Origin: Alnus glutinosa
Lineage: Eukaryota; Streptophyta; Magnoliopsida; Fagales; Betulaceae
Assembly (NCBI RefSeq): GCF_958979055.1
Contig: NC_084894.1
Coordinates: forward strand, 25,389,616 to 25,453,615
Length of the DNA stretch: 64,000 bases
Reading direction: 5' to 3'
The position numbers and the translations under genes are program-made. Position 1 is the stretch's first letter, and each line of letters starts with the position of its first letter. The notes beneath the pieces are model-generated. The model had not been told where the DNA came from. It saw nothing but the letters and a program-made list of their open reading frames with translations, and did not search any database. Shown here one piece after another: positions 1-11,225 of this stretch.

Positions 1-1240
1 AGTTTGACCTCTTATGCATTAACAAGCCATACAGTTATCTATGAAAAGAAGCCTACTTCCTGATCACCCTCTCACATAACTAAAGTAGTGATCAAAACTC
101 CCAAGTTTCTGAGATACAATTGAAAGATGAAGGTAAACACATGCTAGTCCATTCTCTGTTATCCTTGGGATCGATCGAGAACAAACTTTCTCCATATTCT
201 ACACGTTAATTTTCATGTACTCTGCTTCTTGCAATTACTAGGTTGGATGCATCGTAAATTCCGCCAAAATAGTTGCGACCCCCTCAAGAGTTTTGTCACT
301 GGTACGAGTACATGTGCCACCCACATCTTTTTGATAACATCTTCCAGTTGTAAGCTTCAATCACCTAAATGATACCCATCAAATTAGGTTGCAGCAGAGA
401 CCAAAACAAGGGATGTCCAAAAGAGAAAGCCATTATATGATTTTCGCAACTGCACTGCTGATTACCATTTGTCCAAGCTTCTCCCAAGCTTTACCCAAGC
501 TTCTCATCCTCTGCTCTCTCCTTGTGTTCGTTCAATTGGGTCCGCGTGTTCAAGCTCAGCTTGAGGAGTCCAGCTTGAAGCTGATGACTGGCGCGTTTGA
601 GTGGCCGAAGACAATCTTGTCGTTGTACGACGATGAGTATGGCAGTGAGGGAAAAGAGGACAACAACATGGATGGTGGGTAGTCAGGGTGTAGGTCTTTG
701 TTTTGGCATATGCGGTGGAATGGGCATGTGCGGGGTATAAAGGCTGATGTGGGGGGGGGGCATTTTGGGGAAGGAATATGTCTTAAACAGTCACGTGCAA
801 CGCACATGACCGACTTTTCGTCCAAACGGACAGGCGACTGGACAGAAGGTAAATTTTGCCACACGTTGGCAAGTTCGGGAGGGTCATCTAACAATTTTGG
901 TACATTGGGGGGTAAATCACCACTCCGTGGATAAATCAGGGGGGTAAAGTGTAATTATTCCAATCAAAAATCATGATATGCAATATATGAACACAAATTT
1001 ATGCAATTCGAAGTAGTTGGAATCAGAGCTTTGTAGGGTGTTTGCATGTTCTCTCTCTTGTAAACTATCTTGCAATTACATACTGAAGAAAATGATGAGA
1101 GCAAAATATTTGCCGTTACTTGTGATGATATTCTTTCCTATATATTCCTGTCAAGAATTCAGTCTTAAGGTGACTTATGGTGGCTATGCACCTGATGTGA
1201 ATTTGGAAAATATTTTGGTTCTTGCAATGGAAATTTACAG
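1..1240. other. Left flank, mostly non-genic
   Basis: No gene can be assembled here. A 97-codon plus-strand frame at 389-682 has a hydrophobic stretch that could be a signal peptide (LLILCSLLVFVQ) followed by an acidic tail (YDDEYGSEGKEDNN). It could be a small secreted protein, but I recognise no family and it may be chance. The stretch at about 740-961 ends in a GGGGGGTAAAGTGTAATTATTCC-like terminus, which resembles one end of a Mutator-type MITE. Its partner end was not found. Confidence 0.3.
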
Positions 1241-1368
1241 GTGCTCCAGCACAAGGGGTATTGAAAGATGCATGCCAGGATCTAATGATAATGTGCCAGC
1301 ATGTGAGAAGCACCTTTGACAAGGCTGTTGCTGATTACAAAATGAGAAACCCCGAGGGATGCAAATAG
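1241..1368 (+). pseudogene. Exon-like terminal fragment, unknown protein
   Basis: After an acceptor-like AAATTTACAG at 1231-1240, an open frame of 41 codons runs to TAG at 1366-1368. It begins APAQGVLKDACQDLMIMC and ends RNPEGCK. The amino-acid mix and the good acceptor suggest the last exon of a gene. No earlier exon could be joined in the window, so the rest may lie to the left or be lost. I do not recognise the family. It may be a gene remnant or a chance frame. Confidence 0.25.
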
Positions 1369-2508
1369 TGACTGATGATGTTGAGAAGGATAATGATATG
1401 AAATAGAGTGAACCTTTTGACTTTTGTCTTCCTTAGTATATTACTCTTGATTATCATTGTAGTTCAAGATACAAGCTTTCAAATCAGCTCTCATATTCAA
1501 TCAATTTGACAAGTTCCTTTGTTTACAAGCATTTCATCTTGTTCAGTTGTTTGTGTTAATTTGGCCTGTATGCTTTATATAATTCAACCAAAAGTAATCT
1601 GTTTAAATTTCTATTATTTTGCTTATGGTGAACAGAGAACTTCACCCAACACAGCATCCGTGGGGTGGGGTAAGTTTAGCTAGAAGGATATGATTCTTGA
1701 AACAGAGGAACTCTCATGGCTTAGGTGTGTAGGATATCCCGCTTGCATTCCTCCTGGTAACGTGGCTATAAACCAAGAGAATGTAATTATGCTGTATAAC
1801 TGATTAGACTAATGTGTCAAATGAGGAATATATCTTTTTGTTCATGGGCTAGCTAATTTCGTGTTAGGTTCATGTACAGTTCGGACGTGTTGAAACATGA
1901 ATATAAGACTATAAGTTAACTTTAACCCGGCCTATTTAATTAAATGGGTTAGATCCCGTAATTTTAATTTACTAATTTCGTGTTAGGTTTACAAGTCATT
2001 TCATTTCAAAAATTACTAGCCCTGCTTGGGACTAGCCTTTTGTCCAGTTCTCGTCAATTAGCTAGTGAATAGTGTAACCTGTCGAATTCAATACGCCTAG
2101 GCCATTTGAGATGGTTGCCAGACTTTGTTGGCATTTCCCTTGGCGTTTGCCTGTGGTAGTGCATTTCTGCGGAGTCCAATATTTGACACGAAGAATCCTA
2201 CAGACAAATCTTAGATGCGCAAAAATGGTTGCTGAAGCATGTTTCCTGTGCACATTCTCAACAGTATGGAAAGACACTAAATAATACAACAGGATTGTTG
2301 CTTTGTTAATTCAGAATTATAAGACATGTAATTGAATGGCCACAGAAGCTTCTGTAATTATACATAGCATACACATTCAATGCTAATTCTAAAAGAGTAG
2401 GGGCTAGTAGGCATGAGTAAGGTACCCATACACGCAGGAGGATGGATTCCCAAAGCTTAGCCTCAGATCAAGATATATTACAACATTTTCTTGTTTAATC
2501 TCAGTGAC
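1369..2508. other. Intergenic spacer
   Basis: No gene is seen. The phrase TAATTTCGTGTTAGGTT occurs twice, about 120 bp apart (near 1853 and 1973), within an old repeat-like stretch. The last few hundred bases probably hold the 3' UTR of the minus-strand RING-CH gene. Confidence 0.4.
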
Positions 2509-3042
2509 TCACGAGAGTATTTTAAAGTGAAAAAGCCAAGAGATGACAAAGCCAAGGACCATGCAGGCCAGAAGAAAGTGCATTATGCGGCGACCATGCC
2601 AAACGGTTCGAGTCTCCACCAGTATCACAGGTGCTGCTACTGCTGACGAGGCTGCAGCAGTACCATTGCTTGCCTCATTTCTCTGCTCACCAGCAACATT
2701 GAGTGCAGTGCCACCACATATCTCACAGGTTCTGCAAAAAGTAAATAAATTTGTTAGCAACGAGGACAGACATTATTGGTACACGAATCAAAACCAACCT
2801 AGTTACTGAATTTGATAAGGCACATGAAGCAGAAACTAGAAATGATGTAGGAAGCAAGTTTTAAATCTGAAGGAACAACAGCAAGCTCTGGATTTACTGC
2901 TCTATCATGTTCATTCAATTCATCTTACAAAAGCATAGATGAATTCTCTGTGATTGATATTTCAAAAGACATTTGAAAGACAAGGATATTATCCTCGAAT
3001 GAGAACAGGAAAATTGATTGCATCCAAGATTTCTCTCTCTCA

Positions 3043-3084
<42 letters not shown>

Positions 3085-6004
3085 GAACTCAGGCATAGAA
3101 AGAAAAACAAAACACAATTAATAGAGCTCTTGCACTGTAATTTTGGCTAAACGTGATCTACATTATTGAAGATAAATATTTCATCTATTCAAGTAATCGG
3201 GGATTTTCTACTATCTTCCTAACCAATACTTTTCCATATATGTCTTGGATGTCCCTTCTTTTACGGGAGAAAGTGTCTCAAGAAAGAATCAATGGGGTGT
3301 TTCCTGTAAAGTCATGGCAGCCACATCTGCTTCCGTTATAGTTACCACGAGGACCAATTGGCAACTATCTGATGTAGTAAATAATACGGCATAGCATGCC
3401 TTAATCTTTCTTTCTCAGCACCAATCTTAGTTTACACACCACATCAGAATTGCTAACATCATGTCATAAACCATATCAACAAGCACCTCACTCAATTATG
3501 CTTTGGTCATTATATTTGCAGTCATGCCATGCAACTTATTCAAACTATGAACACTTTCAACCTCCCCCCATTTTCCAATTAGTACAACTTGATTTAGCCA
3601 AACTTGCGGACTGTTTAAAACCAACGCTAGCTGAACTTGCATATTGAACAGCGCGGGCAACATGGGCTATAAGTATTTGATTAATGATAAACATGTGTAG
3701 TCTCTACACCACTAAAGTTGGGATAGCTACCATGGTTATGGACACAAGAATTTCTTATCTCAGTACAAATGGTGGCTGAGATGGCTTCTAAACTATGTGT
3801 TCGTCACACCCAAGATAGAAACAAATGGGTTGCATAAGTTCCACGAGAGGACTCCCCTCAAAATTTAGATTTTTGAGTCTTCATCTGTATCATCTACGAA
3901 AGAGAGACATTGGAGGCACCAAACATACTTATCATCGGTTTATTGACAGAAACTCTTAAATAGAATGTGATTTTTCCAAAATTAAAAGTCTCATGCCTTT
4001 TAATGTCCCAACAAACTACTACTTCAGTTACTTTCCTCAAATTTCTGTCATTGCAAGATGGTTATAGAAGTTGTAAGTCCTAACTCTGTGAGGTAGACTA
4101 AACATTCTCAGTTGAGGAATCAATTGATTGTCATGAAGAAACTCAACTTGAACCAGTGCTGAAATTACCAAAACCCTTGTATACATAGACATTTTATATG
4201 ATATTTCACTGAAGCAAGGGCTATTTATCATGGAAGGCGATTATATCAGATATTAACCTTTTATGGGATTCAAAGGCATATAAATGACAATACTTGGAAG
4301 AAGACAGGCACTTTAACACATCCATAGAAACAGAGTTCTATGTGCCACAGCCAATTAAATATGTACATTTGGTAACAAGGACATTTCCACTTTCTAAAGT
4401 CGATCCCTAGACAAATAGAAACTGCATTCACTGGCACAGGAACCTAAGCTCTTGGCTAGTTCATGCAACATCAAAGGTCACCATGAAAGGCCCCTTACTT
4501 ATGAGTTCTGAGATTGAACCCGTGGTAACCTCAAGAACCTATTCTCCATAACGTTAAGTTTGCAGTCTAGTGTACAATTCTTTCCATCTTATTTAACTTG
4601 CCACCAAAGAGGTAAAAGAAGAAAAACAGTTATATGACTATCTCAAATGAAGAGAAATTACGCTAGGTAGCTAGAATGCAGTTGAATGAGATGAAGCCAG
4701 CACAAGCAGGATGTATTGAGGACTCTTTATAAGGTAAACTGGAAATTCTGGAATAGGGGAGCAGTATCTATGTCATTCAACAATATTGAGGATCCTTGTA
4801 CTACAATTGTCATTTTAAGTTGAGAGATTACACTGCCTATTATAAGAAGAGAAATCAGAGAGGAGTAAATGGAACTCTTATCACCGTAGTGAATATTCGA
4901 ACCAAGAAGTAGCATACAAATCAATGCTTCCTTCTTTCAATTTATATTCTTAATGCTCTATGCAAGATTTAATCTCCTATTTTGCCTTTCTCTCCCTCAG
5001 AACAGTCAACATTTGCATTTTCAGTCGAACTGTACAAAAGACCTCAGCCCATATTTTTATACAAAAATTCAAGATTACGATCGTAATATTATCCCCCTTA
5101 CCCCTGCTTGTTTGGTTGCTTGTAAACATGAGGGGAAAACAAAACAAACCGAAGGAACACCACTTTCACAATAATTTTAATGATTCTATTAAGCTCAGTT
5201 ATGTGGGAAATTTTGGTGGTCTAGATGCCACACAATGATGAACAAACTAAGATTCAACTATTCCTGTCTTTCCTTCCTCTTTCTTTTCTGAGCAATCAAA
5301 CAGTGAGGGAACGGAAGAAAAACACACGAGCATCAATAGGATATTTTCACATGTTCAAAACATACAGAGCAGATAGTGTGCAAAAGAATCCCACGATTCC
5401 GTCTTTAACACTACCATTCACAAAAAGCTAAAAACCAACAAATTGATATTCAAAATTTCTCACAAACACACAGAATTAAACATTAAACTGGCACTTCCAT
5501 GACATATCCAAGAAAACAGACACTCACATATAGAAATACAACAGAAAAAAATAAATAAATAAAAAATAAAAAGAAAGAAAAAATAAAAATAAAAAGAGTT
5601 GAGGCTTTTACTCACGTATTTCCCTTGATCTTGAACCACATCTCAGCACATTGTTTGTGGGCAGCACCCAAATCGCCTTTACAAGCACAGCCCAGCTCAA
5701 TTGGCACCCCAGCCTCTATACCTCCCTCCAAACCCAAATGGCAAATCCTACAATCTCTTTCCACTTTACCCACGTGCACCTTCATTTCCAGAACCCCACG
5801 TTCCAAGTCCGCCTCCGACAAACAATCTGACCCAGAAGAGTCCCTACGAGAGCCCAACACACCCTCAATCTCTAGCGGAGAGTGCCACGACTGGTCGTCG
5901 GAGTCGCCGGAGAATGACACATCACTGCTTCCCGTAACAAAATGGCGATAATGGCGGCGACTTTCAGTGCCCGTGTCAACATGGGGGCCGTCAAAAGTTG
6001 CCAT
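2509..6004 (-). CDS. RING-CH (RINGv) tail-anchored protein, probable E3 ubiquitin ligase
   Basis: The two coding exons are 6004-5616 and 2731-2509, giving 203 aa. Exon 1 ends ..AATAC before GTGAGT, and exon 2 follows TTTTTGCAG. The join splits a Thr codon and restores GNTTCEICG, which is the expected RING-CH sequence. The C4HC3 ligands are C85, C88, C106, C108, H116, C119, C132 and C135. A hydrophobic helix (about 178-200, HFLLACMVLGFVISWLF) just before the C-terminus suggests a tail-anchored membrane protein. RING-CH (MARCH-like) proteins recruit E2 enzymes and ubiquitinate membrane cargo; the substrate here is unknown. The acidic Ser-rich N-terminus (1-80) looks disordered. The single 2.9-kb intron is large for so small a protein. 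The start is the only ATG upstream of the domain in this frame. An extra small exon inside the intron cannot be excluded, but none is needed. Confidence 0.88.
3044..3076. repeat. (AT)n microsatellite
   Basis: About 16 AT units, interrupted afterwards by GT, inside the large intron of the RING-CH gene. Confidence 0.9.
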
Positions 6005-7072
6005 TTTGTGAAACCCAGAAAGAGAAAGGTCATCAGGTCATGGATTTTGTGCGAGAACGCATGGGAAGGGTTAAAGGGTTGAAGGCATTTTTGTTAAACA
6101 GAGAGGTAGAAGAAGAAAGAAAGGTGGACAAGGAAGGTGGTGCTAGAGACTCAAGATGGTGCGGTTGGACCGTTGGAATAGGTAGTGTGGTGTTTGTTTG
6201 CTTGCTTTTATCAAAGAAAGAAATATCAAAGTCTCTATCCCTCTGCTTTCTTTTACTAGTCTATGTGTAAGTGTGTCAGTCCCTATAGCAGTGTTGGTGA
6301 AAAGGAAACGCTGAAAACTACAGTTGTTGGTGCTGAGGAGATAGATAGATAGATAGTAGTGTTGAGACTCTCTAACCGTGGGCCAGTGGACAAGGATGAT
6401 GCATTCATGCTTGTTAACTCTATTTCTTTTTTTCTTTTTCTTTTTTCTATTTTTAACTTATTCCTTATTTTGTTGAGAAGTGATTCACGTGCTTTTAAGT
6501 GTTTCATCTCTAACATGAGTGAAAATTACTATTGAACTAAATAATAAATAATAGTATATTTACTATTATTTAGCATTTAATGATGATTTTCATTCTAGAA
6601 ATGATGATTTTCATTCTAGCATGACTGCATGAGTGAAAATTACTATTGAACTAAATAATAGATAAGAGTATATTTACTATTATTTAGCATTTGATGATGA
6701 TTTTCACTTCCACTCGTAAGAGAGTGAATACTTGAAAATATGTGTAGTAGCATTTTTCATTTGATTTCTTCTTCTTTTGTAGTGTAGTATTCTGTTTTTT
6801 TTTTTTTCAGACTTCTTTTAACCTTCCTTTAATTTCCTTTTTCTTTTTTGCTGGCACTAAATCTCTTCGTTTCAAATGAAATAGAGATGAATTAACTTAT
6901 AGTTCAGATTAAATTTTATTACATCTAACTGTGCATATATTGTCTATATTGTCACGTTATTTAAAATTTTAAATAATATGACACAATGTACATTATTAAA
7001 TACTTTAAAATCTAATTTAAACTATAAAATAATTCTTTAACTTCACTTGAAATGAAAAATGAAAAATATGGT
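6005..7072. other. Upstream region of the RING-CH gene and spacer
   Basis: This should hold the promoter and 5' UTR of the RING-CH gene on the minus strand. The frames here on either strand show no protein features. A 114-bp tandem duplication lies at 6514-6740, and pyrimidine runs are frequent. No TATA box stands out. Confidence 0.4.
6514..6741. repeat. Imperfect tandem duplication, about 114-bp unit
   Basis: Copy 1 starts at 6514 (CATGAGTGAAAATTACTATT) and copy 2 at 6628 with the same start. Both continue through ACTATTATTTAGCATTT and GATGATTTTCA with few mismatches. The short phrase ATGATGATTTTCATTCTAG is itself doubled near 6580-6619. Confidence 0.85.
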
Positions 7073-7182
7073 CTTTAAGGGATAGATCAATCGGCCGGGG
7101 ATCACATCTCACAAAGCGGAGGTCACTAGTTCGAATTCTCCCTCTCCTCTTGTGTGGACATGTCAAAAAAAAGAAAAAAAGA
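7073..7182 (+). mobile_element. tRNA-derived SINE
   Basis: The head has a pol III A-box-like segment (TAGATCAATCGGCCGGGG) and a B-box-like segment (AGTTCGAATTC) about 35 bp apart. These are followed by TGTGTGGACATGTC and an A-rich tail with G interruptions, the layout of plant tRNA-derived SINEs. A likely target duplication flanks it: AAAAATATGGT at 7062-7072 against AAAAAAATGGT at 7183-7193. It does not fold as a complete tRNA, so it is not called a tRNA gene. Confidence 0.65.
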
Positions 7183-7396
7183 AAAAAATGGTACTCCAAC
7201 ATTAAAAGAGAGTCAGTACAGTCCAACTTGAATAATAGATTATGAGGGAGACATTATTGGTCAAGTGGCATTTTATTTTTTTCCTTACCACCGAAAGTTT
7301 GCAGTAAAAGTTCCTTGAAAGTTGAAAGCCACACAGAAGGCTCATCGTCATTTTACAGATAAGTTGAAAGTTGACCTCTACGTTAACTTTGGCTTT

Positions 7397-8359
7397 AGGG
7401 GTGTAAAATCCGGCTCGTTATAACCAGCTGGTAACCGGTTATTATGAAACTGAGAAACCAGTTTGGTATCCGGTTGTTTATAACCGGTAACCGGATACTC
7501 GGAGCCAGTTACCAGTTATGACATTTTAAAAAACCCGGTTATAACGGGAAAATCGGCTCTGAGTATATGTATAAAAGTAAAAAAAATATAAAAATCAGTT
7601 GAAGTCAAAACAAACAACTAAGCTAAAAGGTGAAGTGCAGAATTAAGGATAGCCAATATAAAGGATTACTTTCATTTGCTTAAGGTTCAAGTTTCAAATA
7701 TCTCATCTAAAAGCTTACAACATTAAAGCCAAGAAACCATGGTAAATGGTCAAGTTGCATTTGATACAGTTACCAGAAATACGAGACTTTGATTAATATG
7801 AGCTCAGAAGAAAAATGCATGCTTTTGTGATTAATTAAGCTGTGTTCATAGAAGGTGCCTTCCTGAGGGACTTCACTTGCAATAAGCATTAAGCATCCCT
7901 ACACGTACTTCTAATAAAGCAAGGCTCAATGGTAGAGGTATGCACAAACGGAACTGTTATAATCGCTTTTAAACTGCTATCCGCTTATAATTGCTAACCG
8001 CATACGCATCGGATGCAAACTTGAAGAAGGCTGAAAAGGTTTTATGCAAAAGATATGACAGCTTTTGGTTGATTATCCAAGTGCATGACATGTAATTAGG
8101 CTTCAGTGAAACATAAAATGTTTCTAACCTATGAGCCAAACGAGTTTATATGAGCCAAACATTAAATGAAGCCCAAAAATCCATAACAAAAATTCATTTT
8201 TTTAAAAAAAATTGAGTACCCAGTCTGGATAACCGTGTACCACCCGACCGGCTGCTCAGTTACCGGAGCCGGTTGCTAATTTCTAATAACCGGCTACCCC
8301 AGAGCCAGTTATCGGTTTTAGCCAATAACCGAAAACCAGTTTCAGGTTTACACTCTTAC
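7397..8359. mobile_element. Non-autonomous hAT-like DNA transposon, 963 bp
   Basis: The left end reads AGGGGTGTAAAA. The right end, reverse-complemented, contains AGAGTGTAAACC three bases in. An 8-bp direct duplication TTGGCTTT lies at 7389-7396 and 8360-8367, the length expected for hAT elements. Both subterminal regions are full of AACCGGTTA-type motifs in both orientations, as hAT transposase-binding regions often are. There is no transposase frame. The three extra bases (TAC) between the right terminus and its TSD are unexplained. Confidence 0.65.
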
Positions 8360-8367
8360 TTGGCTTT

Positions 8368-9242
8368 GAGGGAAGCTGCTCATCATTGTATTTTTTTTTT
8401 TTGGAAAATGTTTCGGTATCACAGATTTTATTATAATTATTACAAATTAACATGATAGTTTATATTTTAAAATAAAATAAGCGCCACATGATTTATTATG
8501 TCTATTTATAAATGTGATAAGTATTATAAATTATATGCTGGCACTTAACAATTCACATTTTTAATGACCAACGCAATAAATATCGCATAAATTACCTCAC
8601 ACAGAAGTTTGCAGGGTCACAGCAATACTTTCTCCTTTTGGGCAAAACTTTATTTATTCATTTTGCGTTTGCTTTCAGTAGAAGTTATATATGGGTCACC
8701 TAAGCTGCTAGGTCACTATAGAATTTCACACACCAAGTACCATCACACACAAAAAAAATTAATTAATTAATTAATTAAAATAAATAAATAAATAACTTGG
8801 CCCATGACACAAAGTTTAGGTAGAATTCATAGTTGATTTTTTTTTTTTTTTTTTTTTTCCAGAAAATGAAGGTGTTTAAGAGCTTATATACACATAATTA
8901 AGATTGCACTTGATCCGTGTAAGACACTTAAAATTATAATATACTCACGAAGCAGACGATCAATCGATATGACTAGTATCTGTGCCTCTTATCTGATTAT
9001 ATGGAAATTATAAATTTGTAATTGTGAGATTTGTTAAGATTAAATATGAAGATGCATACAAATTCAACGTTAAATCATTACTTATCTCAAAAGTTTAAAT
9101 TGATAAGAAATGTTAGATTTAATTATTTAAAATAATAACACACTCTCCTACATACGTATTAAAGAAATTTGAGTAAATTAACTCATGACATTTGCTCTAG
9201 TATCATGTCAAATTACAATTTGTCTAAAAAATTTAAGCAGAT
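8368..9242. other. Spacer, AT-rich
   Basis: No gene is seen. TTAATTAA and AATAAATA runs at about 8757-8795 and a T tract of 22 or more at about 8838-8860 are the only structure. Confidence 0.4.
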
Positions 9243-9251
9243 AAAAAATAA

Positions 9252-9494
9252 GGATAAAATTTTTACACAAACTGGTTTGTCGGAAATTTCATACAACCCA
9301 TATATAATAGTGACATGTGTCATTTAAACATGTGAGAAGCACGTGTTTTATTTATTAATGCTATTAAAAAAGCATGTGAGAAACACATGCTATTAAAAAA
9401 ACATGTGATTCTCACATGCCAAGAGACACGTGTCAATCTTATATGTGGGTCGTATAGAATTTCTTACAAATCGAATTATAGAAAATTTCTGTCC
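9252..9494. mobile_element. MITE with 9-bp TSD, 243 bp
   Basis: Flanked by AAAAAATAA at 9243-9251 and 9495-9503. The arms are imperfect inverted repeats: GGTTTGTCGGAAATTTCATA on the left against ATTTGTAAGAAATTCTATA on the reverse-complemented right, then a shared ACCCA(C/T)ATATAA. The centre repeats CATGTGAGAA-type motifs. The 9-bp duplication fits Mutator-superfamily MITEs. There is no coding capacity. Confidence 0.75.
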
Positions 9495-9517
9495 AAAAAA
9501 TAATAGACTTAATCAAT

Positions 9518-9593
9518 TTGCAATATAGCCTCATACGGTCATACCGTTAAAATTCTCCATTAACCACCAACACCGTATGAGGCTATATTGCAA
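9518..9593. repeat. Perfect 22-bp inverted repeat (hairpin)
   Basis: The arms 9518-9539 and 9572-9593 are exact reverse complements (core GCAATATAGCCTCATACGGT) around a 32-bp spacer. It lies directly beyond the neighbouring MITE and may be a short MITE remnant. Confidence 0.85.
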
Positions 9594-10157
9594 AATTGAA
9601 ACTTGAGAGACATTTTAAATTACTTAATAATTTGAGAAATTAAGTGTAGTTTCCATTGTTCTAATTATAATTAGCTCTTCTATGGTTCGGACATTATAAT
9701 CAGTTATCATTTTCTTTGTATTCTACTAACAGGCCATTTTAAAAAATAAATAAATAAATAAAAATTAAGATGATCAGACCAATAGAACTTTGTTTTGGCC
9801 AATAATATTATCCTTCATGGAAAATATCCTTTTACATACGACGGAGTGAAGGTCGTTCGAGCATCACATTATAAAACCTCTTAGATTTGTGTTTTTTTTT
9901 TTAAATAAGAATAATAATAATAATAAATAAATAAATAAATTGGATTGGACCAGCTTGTCGATGAAGGAGGGAATCCGATGAGATACCGACAATCATCCTG
10001 TCAACCCCACATGCACTAATCCACTCATTGTCTCATCCCTCTCAATCCCTTCGTGCAGTATTTCTACGACCACCTCGGATGTCTTGCATTGGTATTATTC
10101 CGTAACCCATCATGTTTTAGATACTTCTCTATAACAAGAGCGTACGTATATACGTCG
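9594..10157. other. Spacer
   Basis: No gene is seen. It holds AT-rich short repeats (AATA and AATAAATA) at about 9740-9760 and 9907-9940. Confidence 0.4.
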
Positions 10158-11225
10158 TGTTTACGATCTCAAGTGATCTACTTAATAGTGTCTTATATTG
10201 ATTAAGTGGAATTTTAATAATGTGTATATAAAAGTTTTTTGGTACAATCTTCTTGCAAACCGGTTTTAAATGGTGAGACCAGTGAGTTATGCTTAAGAAT
10301 TGTTACAATTGGTATCAGAGCATGCACCGCGTTACGGATTTGAGTTACGGAATGAGTGACCTATATAGGCTAGATTAAGATGTCTTAGTATTATGTATGG
10401 ACATAATGTTAAGTCATTGAATACTAATAGACAAGTGAAGTCGCCAAAAAGGAAATGGCTACAGTGTGATCGAGTGGGTCACCGTGGACATCGGATTCGA
10501 AAGCATGGTGGAATGTTACGATTCCAAGTATGATTAATACTCCGTTTGTTTCGGCGTAAAATTATTTCTGAAAAATGATTTCAACATTTTACAATGTTTG
10601 GTAAGGGCAAAAATAATGGTTAATGAAAATTATTTTCAGTTCGACCGTAAAAGTCTCCTTAATTTTTTGAATCGTAAATCGTTTTCTAAATTTAAACTCT
10701 TTGTCCTTGTACGCACTTTGTGAGAATCTACCACCAACAGGCATCGGAATTTGTTGGTAGCTCAAATCTACCACCAAAAGTCCCAAATTTTGATATCCAA
10801 TTGCTGGAATTCGGCGGTAATCGTCAGCCGCTAGTGCCGAAATCCGGATCTGGCCGAAATCATCGAAATCCGGCCAGATCTAACCGATTCCGGCCATTGA
10901 TCTGGCAGGATCTGGCGGAGCCTGGCCAGAATCTGGCCAAACTGGCTCGCCAGAATCCGACAACAGCGGCAGGACGGTGACGAATTCCATTTTTCTCCAT
11001 TCGTAATTTTTTCATACAAGTCAAACGCCGAAAATTATTTTCGAGAAAATTATTTTTTATGAAAAATAATTTCGTCGAAAATATTTTACAACATAAATTA
11101 TTTTACGTCGAAACAAACGGAGCATAAGTACAATCTTAACCATACGTATTAGTATATAAACTCTTGAGCACATTCCTCTTGCAAGTTGAATTTTAAAGGT
11201 GAATTCTATCTAAAATTTGCTGTAC
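10158..11225 (+). mobile_element. TRIM-like miniature LTR retrotransposon, right LTR interrupted
   Basis: The left LTR, about 150 bp, runs from TGTTTACGATCTCAAGTGAT at 10158 to TGTTACA at 10307. A primer-binding site complementary to initiator tRNA-Met (TGGTATCAGAGC, 10310-10321) follows. The non-coding interior is about 190 bp. A second LTR copy starts at 10514 (TGTTACGATTCCAAGTATGA). It is broken by another element and resumes after 11122, where TATATAAACTCTTG..TTCCTCTTGCAAG..TTTTAAAGGTGA aligns with the left LTR. The right end is near 11225 but not exact. ACGTC-like bases on both sides may be the TSD. Confidence 0.6.
10540..11122. mobile_element. TIR element (MITE-like), 583 bp, nested in the TRIM LTR
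   Basis: The ends are inverted repeats: CTCCGTTTGTTTCGGCGTAA on the left, and CTCCGTTTGTTTCGACGTAA from the reverse-complemented right. Similarity extends about 60-100 bp inward through AAAATTATTT-type sequence. No clear TSD was found. The centre (about 10830-10975) is much more GC-rich than the arms and is built of degenerate CCGGCCAGATCTGG-like units. No transposase. Confidence 0.7.

Noticed and set aside
5625-5951. Plus-strand frames opposite the RING-CH exon
   Set aside because: Shadows of the real exon, which restores a complete zinc domain after splicing.
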